Positions 14,259 to 29,412 of a DNA stretch of 64,000 bases are shown here, piece after piece. The notes below the pieces were generated by a model that saw nothing but the letters and a program-made list of their open reading frames with translations, had not been told where the DNA came from and searched no databases. The DNA lies in the NCBI GenBank assembly GCA_026745465.1, contig JACYXH010000473.1:7131191-7195190 (forward strand), written 5' to 3'. This DNA is from Lota lota (taxonomy: Eukaryota > Chordata > Actinopteri > Gadiformes > Lotidae). The translations under genes were made by a program, and so were the position numbers. How positions within the stretch are numbered: the first letter of the stretch is position 1; each line of letters opens with the position of its first letter.

Positions 14259-14689
14259 TCAACATAATATATCTTATTTGAAGAAGTGCTCATTTAAAAA
14301 AATCATAATGACAGTTAGTGCTGCAATAATAGAAACAGGTGCGACATAATTAAAACTAGCAGTGATGCGGTTGCTGTGGAAACTAACATTTAGTGACCCA
14401 TTGAAGAGTAACACAGTGTATCCCACAGATTTTACTCACTGAATCAAACTGAATCATCACATTGCCTGTCTTTTCTTTAGCTGCATATTTCAGGGATTAG
14501 TCATCACAATGCATTTACCACAATATTCCTATTTTATATTATTTATATCCCACTATGTGCTTGCTTTGTTGGGTTGAATTGACCACCTAAGGCAGGTAGA
14601 GATTTCAACTCTTCAGATATTTGATCAGAATACATTTGAAATGAGGTTGTGCTAAAATACTAACCTGATGCTTATGATGGTTTGTTACA

Positions 14690-14905
14690 CAGAACCATCT
14701 GGTAAGTCATCCTCAGGAACTGTTTGGATAGGGGAAGGCACTTTCAAAAAATACTTGGCAGGTGATTGGATGAACTGTCTGTCTATCACGTATCACGTAG
14801 ATCACGTTGTTCCTCATAGGACACTGATTGGTCCGAACCACTGGTGGTTTGGGCACAAACGCATAACTTGAAGCCTGGCAAGATGGATTCTATCAGGATC
14901 GTAAT
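14690..14905. repeat. Possible dispersed fish repeat
   Basis: GGCAGGTGATTGGATGAACT and nearby CAAAAAATACTTGG resemble a repeat I recall from several fish genomes. There are no termini or coding frame. Confidence 0.3.
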
Positions 14906-15109
14906 ATCGCGATTCCAGCTGCCTCACAAAGTTACTAAAATACCTCTAACCGGATAAAGATTGATTGAGATTGTTCAACGTTGTTTGTTTCAGTACATAC
15001 TTTTTTATAACAGAAAAAATATTGTCAGCCCGGAAATGATGTGAGCCGCCATTGAATTTAATATCAACATCAAAAACAACAATAATAACAAAACAATAAC
15101 AAAACAAAA

Positions 15110-15275
15110 AAGATCATCATCAATGACACCATCACCATCATCATCATCATCATCACCAGTATCCTCACCACCACCGTCCTCATCATCACCATCATCAGCA
15201 CCATCACTATCAAAATCTGTATCATCATCATCATCATCATCACCATCATCTTCATCACCATCATCATCGACTCCC
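15110..15275. repeat. (CAT)n trinucleotide tract
   Basis: Interrupted CAT/CAC/CAG triplets. The Met- or Asp-rich frames on the minus strand are repeat artefacts. Confidence 0.85.
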
Positions 15276-15411
15276 TGAATCAGCCCAAGCCAGGTGTCAT
15301 GTCCGCCTACTTCTCCCCAGATGGCACTCCTTGACATCTTCAAATTACTGACTCCTGTACTAAATTGTGTGATTTGTGTTCTCCTTCATTCCTTCAAACC
15401 GTTGCTGGATA

Positions 15412-15413
<2 letters not shown>

Positions 15414-15494
<81 letters not shown>
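15414..15494. repeat. (GT)40 microsatellite
   Basis: Pure GT run. Confidence 0.95.
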
Positions 15495-15495
<1 letters not shown>

Positions 15496-16500
15496 TGAAG
15501 CGATAAACACGATAATCATAATTACTATGCCTCAGACATTTCATACCCACAATTTGAGGGAACCCAAGTATTCTCTAGACGAAACCAAATGGCGAACTTT
15601 GGAACATAGCTAAAAAGCAACATAGCCGTTGCACAGCTGTTTGGCTATCCAGATGGTCTCCATGGTGTCCATTTAAGGAAATGCAATCACAGGCAGTGGT
15701 TGGCAGGTTCTGTCATAATAGTGGCTATTATATTTGCTGGGTTGTAAGTCATCAATGCAAACCAAACTGTCTAATAGTTGTAATGGTACCAGTTCCCTGT
15801 GATCTATCACCTTGTAAACTAGAGTAGTTGTTGAAGAGCGAGTACAATAGTTGTTGATGCTAGTACCACTATGTAGGCCTATGTACATAATGGCACCCAT
15901 TCCTAGAAGATCCATCTTTCTGCGTTTCGGCCTTTCCATGTCTAGATAGATAACTTAGACTTTATCATTTTAAACTGAAATGACATGAAGGCTAACCTCA
16001 CACTGAATGTGGGAAGTGGTTGCCAGGCAACTCAAGGCTTCGAGTGCTTCTCTATATCACATTAAACAGTTTACTACCCGCATCACAGGATCACAGTGCC
16101 TGCCTTTGTACCGCCACACAGTAATGCCCGTGAGTTCAAATGAGAATAATGATCTGGCCTTACACTTAAGACATCCTTGAGGGAAATCAGGGGAACTCTG
16201 TGTTGAGGTAGCAAAATCCAATGGGGGGCAGTGTAGTAGTAGCATGTTGTGTTTTTATGTAAAACCAAACCACCCCCTTGCTGGGATCTCAGCCCAGTAC
16301 ATCACCATGGCAACCACTCTAAGAATTAATATTGCTGCTATGGTTTTGTTTCCTAAGAGTGGTTCTGAGGAAGTAGTGTCGAGAGAGACTAATACAAAAC
16401 ATATCTGTCATCTGAGGACCACTCCAGCTGTATCGTCATCTGCACTGATGACTACGAGTAGATGCCTTGTGTGAAAACACTGCGTTCTCCATGTAAAGAC

Positions 16501-16502
<2 letters not shown>

Positions 16503-16577
<75 letters not shown>
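16503..16577. repeat. (GT)37 microsatellite
   Basis: Pure GT run, followed by a 16-bp palindrome GACGCACATGTGCGTC near 16610 and a CT-rich tract to 16855. Confidence 0.95.
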
Positions 16578-16579
<2 letters not shown>

Positions 16580-17640
16580 CAGGTGGAACAATGGGAACAT
16601 GTGCGCGCACGACGCACATGTGCGTCGATGTTAAATTGTCTATTCCCAGATGCCATTATTCTCTCTGTTCGCCTGTCTGTCTGTCTCTCTCTCTCTCACC
16701 ATCTCTTTATGTTTCTCCCCTTGCTGTCTCTTTCTCTCTGTCTCTATCTCTCTCTCCCTTCCTGACTCACCTCTCTCTCTCACCATCCCTGCATGTGTCC
16801 TTCTCTTGCTGTCTCTGTGTGTTTCTCTCTCTCGCTCTCTCTGTCTCTCTCCCATGTTGGTGGCTGCAAGTGGGTGGGGTCATCGTGACCGTTGCAGTAA
16901 TACAACAAGACATGTTGTTGAACAACACCACAAGCTCACAGCTTCTTCATCACAGTTAGTCTGTCTCACCTGTCAAAGTTACCTGTCAGATAGGCAATCC
17001 TAATTCTGAAGGTTCTGATTCCATGAGCTCCTTTTTATTTTTTGCACCCCTAGAAATTGAAAAAAACACCAGGCTGCAGAAAGTGCCCCCTTAAAATTGA
17101 ATCATACCTGGTTTATCATAGTTTGGGATTTTGCATTTGTTTTTCTTTTTCTTTTCTTTTAAACTTTAGCTTTAATTTGTTGACGGTTTGCTTGTTTACG
17201 TTTAGTTTCTATATTTGATAAGTTTAGTTTAAGTTTTAGTAACAGTTTAAGTGTTAGGTTGTGGGCCTAGTTTTTAAGAAAAGACTTATGTTTATTCAGT
17301 GAAATATCAGTAATGATCAATAATGTATTGTTTATCATCCTCAATACATCAATACAGGCATGTGTCAGCATTCATCCAACACTTTTCTTTGCAAGCATCA
17401 GTGTGATGTCAACAAGGCTCACATAACTTTGTAAATGTGGTTATCATTTCTAAAACATTTTAGGAGGTCATTAAAAAAATATGCTATGCGGTGATTGGCC
17501 TCATTTCCAATGTTATCTAAATGCAAATTAGAAACACCAAATATTTCATTAGCTCTTCAGAAAACTGGACAGAGTAATGCCTCTGACTTGACACAGATCA
17601 AGTCAAACGCTGAACTGAACTGAATAATTCAGGCAAAAAT

Positions 17641-17795
17641 GTCTCCAAGCCTAAAGGTTCTGGGTTTGATACACAATGTCCTCCATCAACTTGAGGCCTT
17701 TAGGGATAATGGAGCAAGATCCCACCTAAGCCCCTACCTGCTCCTTAACACAGATCTGTCGATCTCTTTGGATGGACGAGCCTGCTATATAGCAA
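17641..17795 (+). mobile_element. tRNA-derived fish SINE, diverged
   Basis: Same family as the copy at 41.8 kb: AAGGTTCTGGGTTTGATAC, AATGTCCTCCATCAACTTGA, CCCCTACCTGCTCCTTAAC, CTCTTTGGATGGACG. Confidence 0.55.
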
Positions 17796-18121
17796 ACGGT
17801 GGACAATGAAACTTCCAAAGCTTCCAATGCACAGCTGTTTTCCAGCCTTTACATTAGATGCTGTCGTTATCGACTGGTCTGCTCTGTTATCCTAACAATA
17901 GACTCATTCCACTTGAGAAGATTTCTGTGTGGCAAAGTGTTATGATTGCGGTTCACAAAACCCAGTTTGTTTAGTGTAGTAGCTGTAGGCCTATCCGTAA
18001 TTCGAATAATCCCTAGTGTTTTGTAAGGCGTTCATTTCTAGCTAGCTAAACCAACTGAAATGTGGTTCTGAAGTTCCCTTGTTCTGTTAACTTTTTACGT
18101 TTTTCCCCAACCTCCCCACAC

Positions 18122-18152
18122 TAGGCCCACAACTCAGTGAGTTGTGGGCCTA
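18122..18152. repeat. Hairpin, 15-bp arms and 1-base loop
   Basis: TAGGCCCACAACTCA, G, TGAGTTGTGGGCCTA. The right arm's GTTGTGGGCCTA also occurs at 17262. Confidence 0.85.
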
Positions 18153-20501
18153 TTTGTGGTATTATAATTAGCCTATGTAAATACTACGACTCTACACTGC
18201 TTGGAATTAGTGGGTGTAGCGAAGCACTAAACACAATGAGCTGGGGGAGAAGGCAGCTCAACCGCCGCAGTAAATCTTGTTATCATATGGATTTATGACC
18301 AGAAAATAATATTTTGCTGTGATTATTTATATTTTTTTGCCAGGAATGTCTTTGCAGAGTTGCATACTGTATACCCCCCCCCCCCCCCCCCCCCCAGAAT
18401 GGGTTTAAACAGAAGTGGATTAGGAAAAAATGCTTCAGTTATCTCTTTGGTTGTTGTACTTTACCAAATGTTAATACAGAAATCTTAATGCAGTGGTTTA
18501 ATTTAACCATGTGGTAAAACATTGATTGACCCAATAAGCTAAGCACGGATATATAACTGTTCTAGGTCTACATCTCGTGACCACACAATTTCTACCTTTA
18601 AGCGTTACTTTGACTTCAAATGACAGAAATATGATGGCTTTAACAAGTTTAACTACTTAAATAAGCCTGTTTGATGTCCATGATGCTACTTCAGGTGGGA
18701 AAATGCTTATTGAAAAGCTCTCAAGTCTGTTTTTTGCATTTTTAATCAGGGTTTATTTAGAGCTCCCTTTAGTGGAAGGTTTCTGTTATACCTCACGACC
18801 AATAGGTAAAGGTAAAAAGGCCTTCCGATTGCGTCTTGTCCTGTCTTTCAAAAGCAATCTACACACACACACACACACGCACACGCTTTGACTGTTGCTT
18901 GACTTCAGTACATTCAGCGAGATATGAAGTGTGAATACCAAACAGGAAGAAATAGATCTTTGCCTGCAGTTGTCCCTTTGGTTGTTATTGAGTCAGCTGC
19001 CAGCTGCTCTGTGAAAAAGAGTATTAGCTTAGTTTACTAGCTAGATAAAGACTAGTTGCCAGATCTCAGTGCCACTTCATTCTGTTGTTGCTCCACAAGG
19101 TGTTTTGCTTCTGGTCTCTTTTCGTCGTGTCATTCACATGTAACTTGTTATACCCCAACGGTTTGCAAAGACCACTTCGACACAGAGACCCACTTGTTAA
19201 ATGTTTTAAACACATTTATAACTATAGGTGTACAGAGGTATTTCAGGGCATGCTGCCGTTGTAAAACGTTTCCTACTGTAAGAAATAGGCCTGACTACTT
19301 TGGCTTTCATAAACAATGTAACAAGTATGGGCCTACTTTTGACCTACAGCATTGGAATTCGATAGGAAACCCACTCAAATCAGACCCGTTTCTAGCTGAG
19401 CTTCTTATTTTAGGATATAGAAATAGTGGTTGTGATGAGATTGGGAGTATGGTTAATGTGAGCCGATGGCGCCGTCTTGTGGTCGGATGCTGTAATAGGA
19501 TGTTGGTCGCGCAAAACACTATACATGTTGAAGGAAAAATGTATAGGTTAGAATAAATAAAAGAATAGCAAACGATACATGGATGACTAAATTGATGGTC
19601 AAATTCAAATAGGTGTTGCTGGAACCTGAACTATTTTTATCAAAAGGTGTATATTCCACAACATCCAGAAGAAGATGCTTTGTCAAGCTTTGCCCTGATG
19701 ATGGCAGCAACATGTCTGTTCTCTTCGCCTCTGAGCCTGTAGGAAGGAGCCTATGCGATGACAGCGTAACATGATGAACTCAGATGACGTCATGGGGTCT
19801 TCATTAATGCACAATTGAACAGTGTTGGCCTATCGAGGTGGCCACCCTTGGGTTATTATAGTGAAAACGGGTTAAAAAGCAGTGTTTGTTTTAATTTGTC
19901 AAAAGTATGATCTTTCAGCTTTTGAGGTTCTATGTCTTCACAAATAATGGAAGCTCTGTGTTAAATGTTTGGATTTACCAAGAGATTCGGTTTGTTGTAG
20001 TGAATGGATGAACGTATGAATACATATTTTCATACGGCCCTTTTTTTGTTTACCATACAATGCAGAAGATCTGTATTCATTATCTGCCTATTTCAACACA
20101 TCGCCTAAAGCGCTAAAACGTTAGTGCAATTGCGACTTGAAATACTGTCAAATATGAATTAAATGAACTGAACTCACTTACCTAAATCATACCATGTGTG
20201 ATACAATGTAATACGATCTGCTGCGATCTTCTTATTAAGTAATCAAACTGAAGCCAAAGTCTCAGAAAGGCTGTGTAGTGTTGTGAAGCCACAGCCAGAT
20301 CTATCTCAGCAATCATAAAGGTCGAGACGGATTCCCAGCGAAGCATGACGAACCCACGGAGTGAACGCTTTAGCTTGAGGATCTACTCACGCGTTTCTCC
20401 CGTCACTTGGTTAATGAAATACATTCCATTTAAATGCACTATTTACAGAATGAAACATTTAGACAGTCAGTAAGTAGCCATGAATAAAAGGTGGAACGTA
20501 A

Positions 20502-21047
<546 letters not shown>

Positions 21048-21413
21048 TGACCGCTCTCCGGAGATTTTTCAGCCTTCGAAAGTGCCCTCTTATCAGTCAT
21101 GTGCACCAAGTGCAGCAACTTCAAGGCCACATGGTGCCATATTTGATGTTTAATTCATCCTAAGTGTCCGGGTAAAGCCCCTCCCCCCAATCGCAGACGT
21201 CAAAGACGTTTGTTTTTTTACTCATTTTCGCTAGTTTGCGGGCTTATTTTTTTAGTAACGTATCACGTGACCAAGACAAGCGTCTTGACGTGTCAATAGG
21301 CACAGTTACATAGGAGAAAATACGGTAGTTAAAAAAAAACTGCTCTAATAGAAGGCTCTAAAAGACTCTAATAATCAATACAATGGAAATTATATAAATT
21401 ATTTATTCTTTCT

Positions 21414-21465
21414 GTGCGGCCCGGTAACAAATGCCCCATGGACCGGTACCGGGGCTCCCTGGCTG
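21414..21465. mobile_element. Short hAT terminal fragment
   Basis: CATGGACCGGTACCGGGGC with GCGGCCCGGTAAC resembles the ends of widespread hAT elements (GGACCGGTACCGGTCC). Only about 50 bp is recognisable. Confidence 0.3.
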
Positions 21466-21483
21466 ATCTGCTTTTGCCATTGC

Positions 21484-22014
21484 GTCGTTACCCGTGGCGG
21501 TCTTATGTTGAGCAGGCGAGTTCTCACTGTAGCGCTCTTCAGGACAACACAGACACAGGTTGGTTCTTTTAAAACGGGCGTTTATTGCCTTGCACGTCCT
21601 TTCTTCGATGCATCCACGTCACGCCGTGAGAACTATATATTTGACACAGTAACAGAGTAAACACGTTGATGATAAATTATTCAGTACTGAAAGAAAATAC
21701 AAATGGCGCTTGGCGCGAAAATACAAAAGGCGCTTAGCGCGAATATAAACAAAACAGTTAAGCAAAATACCTCGTTGGCTGCTTATCTTGAAAAGAGGTT
21801 ATTGAATCCTTAAATTCCTTGAAAGTCTCTTTACCGTCTTTCTTGGCCTGGCAACTGCATAAGACTGCATTATAGCAGAGCGCCGTAAGATCCGCTCACC
21901 GTAGATTGTAGTCCATTATGAAATTTCGTCGCAGTGAACGACAGAGAACGTTAGTTCCGGGACGGAACATAAAAAACACCAACAATGGACTAACGTTAAA
22001 CCCGTTACATCACA
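21484..22014 (-). mobile_element. Probable solo LTR (Gypsy-like)
   Basis: Read on the minus strand the block begins TGTGATGTAACGGG, carries AATAAA about four fifths of the way along, and continues to a CACGGGTAACGACGCA end. This is the layout of an LTR. No internal retroviral-type genes adjoin it, so it looks like a solo LTR fossil. Ends and target duplication are uncertain; the family is a guess. Confidence 0.4.
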
Positions 22015-23933
22015 TTTTTAAATTGTAACCTTTACATCAATAAGTACATTTATAAATTTACTAATCAAATAAACCATGAATTAACTATTAAGTTATTTAT
22101 TAATCATGCATCATGAACAGCACTTACAGTTTGTGACGCAAAGACTTTCTTAAAACCTCAACTTTATAACAGCGCTATCCACTGTAGCTGGACCCCCAGT
22201 CTGAGCTTGGGAGAGCACACTTTGCTATTGGCAGTATATTGCTGTACATTTAAACATTGACCCTTGAGACATCGAGAGTCCCACAACGCACTGTTTTTCA
22301 CAGCATTGTACCGTAAAACCTAAATACAGTAGTTTACTGTTGGAATTTCGCTGTAAATTTACATCAATGGGTTACAGTGCATCTTTGTTCATTCATTTGA
22401 ACAGATTCACTCACTTTAAATCAGTTTTTTAATGGTTTTATTCTATTTTTACCACCAACCGCCAAAGCCTCCACATCTCTTTCCTCACGAACCAACTCTC
22501 CGCGCTCCTCCTCCTACATCAAATACTTAGTAAGAATAACAGGCTGCTAATTGGGCAATATAGCATACTCCAATTACGATTTTTCTTTTTCTTTTCTAGT
22601 GATCCGTCATCCAGAATTGTGCAATTCTTCGCATGCTCTTGAATGGCGCTTGTGCTGCGGTGCAATTTCATTGAAACTTTGCACAATGTACAATACACTT
22701 TTATTCGTTTTATTATCAAAGCAGTGTGTCTTCACTGAAACTTAAGTGGGTTGTCTTTCCAAATAGAGCACTCACACCGGCGTCGCAACACAGCCGCGCT
22801 ATAACTTCCAGCACTGAACAAAACCCTGGCAGTTTGGCGCGCACCGGAGCGCCATCCATTAGCACTCATTATATGAAACACAGAACAAGTCCTGAATCGA
22901 ATCTTCGTGTGTTGTCCTTGTGCTGCGCGACGCTGCCGGACGGGGCGCTCCGTGGCGTCTGGTGCGACCCGCTTTACATTGAAGCTCTGCCGAAACAGAG
23001 TCAGACTCGGCCCAAGAGTGGGTCCGAAATTGAAAAACGATTGATTGCTGTACGTGGCTGAGGATGGACATTAAGTCATCATTAAATACAAACTGGCCTA
23101 TTTTTATGTATACTATTTTTAAAGCTATTAAGCTGCAGCTGTATGTTTTACTTATTTCAAAGTGGGCTACTTTTTGTTTGATACATTTTCCACAAATAGG
23201 GGAAGGACTCAAACAGGCCTGCATAATTCTGTGTTTTATTTCAAAGTTAGCCACATGTCAGGATTTAATTTTCTTCTCTTCATACGAGTTTGGTGTTGTC
23301 CTTTGTTATAACAGTTAAAAACAAAAATGTCAATCGTTTTCTTTTTGTAGTTTTATAATTTCATAAATGCAACAAACTATAGGCTATTCGTTTTTTATAT
23401 ATAATATAACTATATATACAACTTTATACGCTGTGTTGTCTTCATTTTAGTGGTCAAATAGGTTTTGTGGCTCCAGATTAATTTTATTTGGTGGGAGAGG
23501 GACCAAAAATTGCTCTTTTGATAGGAGGTTGCAGACCCCTTGTCCAGCCAAAACAAAATGGATGACATTCGTTTTAGTCTCAGTGAAAAATGTGAAATTC
23601 TAAGATAGTTTCAGCATTCAAATGCGCTTTGATAACAATCCTAGCGATAAATGTGACTTTTATTTTGTTAATCTTCAGTCAGTGAATGAAGCATGCAAGT
23701 AGCCTAGGTCTAACCAAGCCTCTAGGGGAAGAGGGAGGGTCTTAGAAGTCTATAAATACATAATCAGACATACACAACAGTGACACTGTAATTGGATCGA
23801 TAACTTTTACTGTATAACATTTTGTTATTTCCAAGCTTCCTAATAGTGGATTCCAAAGTGTATAATATGAACTGGTAGGAATTGTGTTGTTGATCGTGTC
23901 AATTTACTATCATGTGTGATAAATCATACTCCC

Positions 23934-23964
<31 letters not shown>

Positions 23965-24055
23965 ACACATTCTAATCGATGAAAGTTGTGTTTTTAATCC
24001 GTATCTCCTCTCTATTGTTTAAGTGTTGACAAACGCCACAACTACTACTGCCACA
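22015..24055. other. Upstream region of the NXPE-like gene
   Basis: No exon is recognised. A CpG-richer patch at 22780-23060 and C20 followed by (AC)n at 23931-23969 are the only notable parts. The promoter is not identifiable. Confidence 0.45.
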
Positions 24056-26776
<2,721 letters not shown>

Positions 26777-26781
26777 TGGCA

Positions 26782-26787
26782 AATAAA
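26782..26787 (+). other. Candidate poly(A) signal of the NXPE-like gene
   Basis: AATAAA starts five bases after the stop codon. This is unusually close, so the real 3' end may lie further downstream. Confidence 0.3.
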
Positions 26788-26825
26788 GAAGGGGGAGAAA
26801 GTAGTGGATTCAGATACATGTGATT

Positions 26826-26925
26826 GAGGAGCAGGTAGACGTTAAGCACCTTGCTCAAGGATGCCTACAGGTAGGCTCAGGACATTGGAGATCGAACCCA
26901 GTATCTATCGACACCCACCGAATGA
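26826..26925 (-). mobile_element. tRNA-derived fish SINE, partial, just after the NXPE stop
   Basis: Reverse complement of the same family: GCTCAAGGATGCCTACAGGT and GGACATTGGAGATCGAACCC. It starts about 50 bp after the NXPE stop codon, so it may lie in the 3' UTR. Confidence 0.6.
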
Positions 26926-27062
26926 GCATACTTTGATCTTTTCTAGTAACCTCGGGTTGTTTATTCACTATTACAATGGTAAGATCTCACCTACAGTGGA
27001 AATGTCAGATTATATTTCAAATCAAATGTCTAATCCTGAAGATGTATGGTGCCCAAGGCAAC

Positions 27063-27610
27063 CATGTTATTCAGCTTGTGGCACCCCGGCTCACTGAGTG
27101 GCCCGCCTTCCCCCGAGTGAATACAAACTATTGTTCCAATTGAGCTATATCGGCACTTTTAGTCAAAAGGCAAAGAAAACGTTGGGCCGTGCCCAAGCAA
27201 AAACAAAAAAGGTGTCGTGGCTCCGTCGCCACGGAGAAACCTCCGGGTAGTGACCGCGGCCACGCTGGTCTGCTCCGGGGAAGGGTCCGGCAGAAGAGAA
27301 ACGTACTCAGTCCGCGAGTCCTCTCGACGTGGCTCCGTATCTGCCGGACTTAGGCGACGTTCTCCATTCGGGAAAAAAACAACAATAAAACGATATTTCC
27401 TTAGGCGCCTTTTACGTTGGCTGACATGCTCCCGAGCAATCTCCCGAGTCCCGCGTCTGCTTCTCTTCTGGCTCTTCTCTCGCAGGTGTTTCTTGTGGCG
27501 CTGAGTTCCCCACTCAGCGCTAATGGGTTCAGGTGTGCGATCTCGGGGAGAGCGGTGGCACCCCTTCTACCGCCGCTCCCCTGAGCGTTGCCACAAGCTA
27601 TAACATCTGT
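27063..27610. repeat. GC-rich block bounded by inverted repeats, with strong internal hairpins
   Basis: The left end ATGTTATTCAGCTTGTGGCA is mirrored by TGCCACAAGCTATAACAT at the right. Inside, 27492-27597 has nested stems: an outer CTTGTGGC/GCCACAAG, then GCTGAGT/ACTCAGC, then a GGGGAG/CTCCCC hairpin. On the minus strand near 27140 TAGCTCAATTGG fits a Pol III A box. It may be a SINE-like or foldback element, or a structured RNA. No known family recognised. Confidence 0.45.
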
Positions 27611-28184
27611 AATGTGGCATTCTTTCATCGCTGTCTTCTTCTACTCACCGACGTTTACAGCGATTGAACTGATTTGGTTGTTGGTTTCAAGGAAGCTGTC
27701 ATTCACCATGCAGTTAAACGGCACTGTTGGTTTTAACCGTCATCGCTGTATGTTGGGGTCATTTGAGGAAGAAGTTCCGTCAAACTCAACGTGTACAACT
27801 ACACAACACACTTAAGGTTTTGGGTCCTTTTAGTTTGGTTTTATGTTTGGTCTTGTGTTCACACCGTACACCACAGCACATGTGCCACTCAACCATACAC
27901 TACACACATCACTGACTATACAGACTTCAAGTTACATTCTTACATGTGTTTTATAATTAATATGACTTTAAAACATTTTAATCATCTATGTTATGATCCA
28001 TGAGCCGGGTTGTAATACAAACGAACTAATCTTCAAAATGCCATTGATTCAATAAACGTTGATGCAAATATCATGGAATGTCATTGCATCTTATATTTAT
28101 ATATTTAGATCCATTTGAAAACATTTGGACTTTGTCCACCCTCTCCTCCTAGTCCTGGTACTAGTAGGTAGCTACTGAGGTACC

Positions 28185-28325
28185 CGGAGTGCCTCCTTGG
28201 GTTCCAGTCGCGTCAGAGCAGATCCCGGGGTAGACCCAGGACCAGGGATTAGATATCCCCGGTTGGTCTGGGACACCCTAGTGATCCTTGAGGAGGACGG
28301 GCTGGGGGAGGTTGCCATGGAAACG
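28185..28325 (+). mobile_element. 3' end fragment of a non-LTR retrotransposon (Rex/CR1-like LINE)
   Basis: The pattern CGGGGTAGACCCAGGACCAG, GGATTAGATATCCCCGGTTG, GTCTGGGACACCCTAGTGATC and GAGGAGGACGGGCTGG matches the conserved 3' UTR-proximal part of common fish LINEs (usually followed by ATGG repeats, absent here). Strongly truncated. Confidence 0.5.
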
Positions 28326-29320
28326 AGTACCAGTATCAGTTTTGAATTAATTAATGCTGGATGGGAAATGTCATTGCTTTTTCGTTGTTTAACAATCCCT
28401 TTACTAGTTGGGTACCCATTTGGGAAGTTAACATAGGTCACTTCTGAATTGATACCGATGTGGAGTAAGTCACCATAGATGACATCAGTATTGATACTGA
28501 TGTGGATTACGAACACTTATGTGTGCGGTGTGAATCTGCACATTTTCACTCAAAAGGTTGAACCAATGGCTGATAGATAAAACATGGGGCCGGGCTGTTT
28601 GAAACAGTACTCTGTTATATTACAAGATGGCAAGCGTGACGGTTCCCCTTTAAGCACGCAACTCAACAGATTTTGTTTATTTATTTGATGTGGAAACACA
28701 GTCTCAAAGAACAATGAACTGATAGTGACAAAGGAATACAATTGTATGTCTTTTTTTAATTAACCTTTCGAATGGATTTTTCGTCGGAAGCAAAGCAAAC
28801 ATAAACTTCCGTTGGACACCACAAAAACACGTTGTCCTAGTCCGTCCCACAGAAGAAAAAGAAATGTCATCCCTGGGTCACTCGAAAATCTACGTTTTTA
28901 TTCAAAGAACATCGTCAGAAACATAACATATCACATAACATAGCAGCTCAGATGACTAATGTTACACAATGCAAAGACAAGGATTCAAACAACATGCAAG
29001 CTGCGTGGTTTCAGGGATAGCAGCGTCTATATGAATCATCATGGCAACGATAGAAAACGTTGCATTAACTAACAACCTAAACATATACTGTACATTCACT
29101 GACACAGTTATCGCTAGAAATGTTATCAAAGCACACTTTAATGCCAAAACTATCTTAAAATGTTGCTTTGTCCACTAAGAATATAACGATTGTCATCCAT
29201 TTTGTTTTGGCAGACAGAACCTTGATATAGGTGATGCATTGCTGTTTCTTCAAACAGTCGATAAGGGGCTAAAATGTTAATATGGGTCGTTTTGGACGAG
29301 GTTGGAGATCACGTTGAACA

Positions 29321-29412
29321 AACCCTATTACTAACCCTAAACGTATTGCTAACCCTAAACGCATTGCTAACCCTAAACGTATTGCTAACCCTGACCACCA
29401 TACTAACCCCTT
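29321..29412. repeat. 18-bp minisatellite with telomere-like CCCTAA
   Basis: About four tandem units of ATTGCTAACCCTAAACGT with small changes, trailing into degenerate CTAACCC pieces. Confidence 0.8.

Noticed and set aside
19056-19556. 166-codon plus-strand frame
   Set aside because: A short CKDHF stretch suggested a THAP-like domain, but the required spacing is absent and no clear ATG context or splice structure is visible.
29321-29412. True interstitial telomere
   Set aside because: The hexamer is not in tandem; it occurs once per 18-bp unit.
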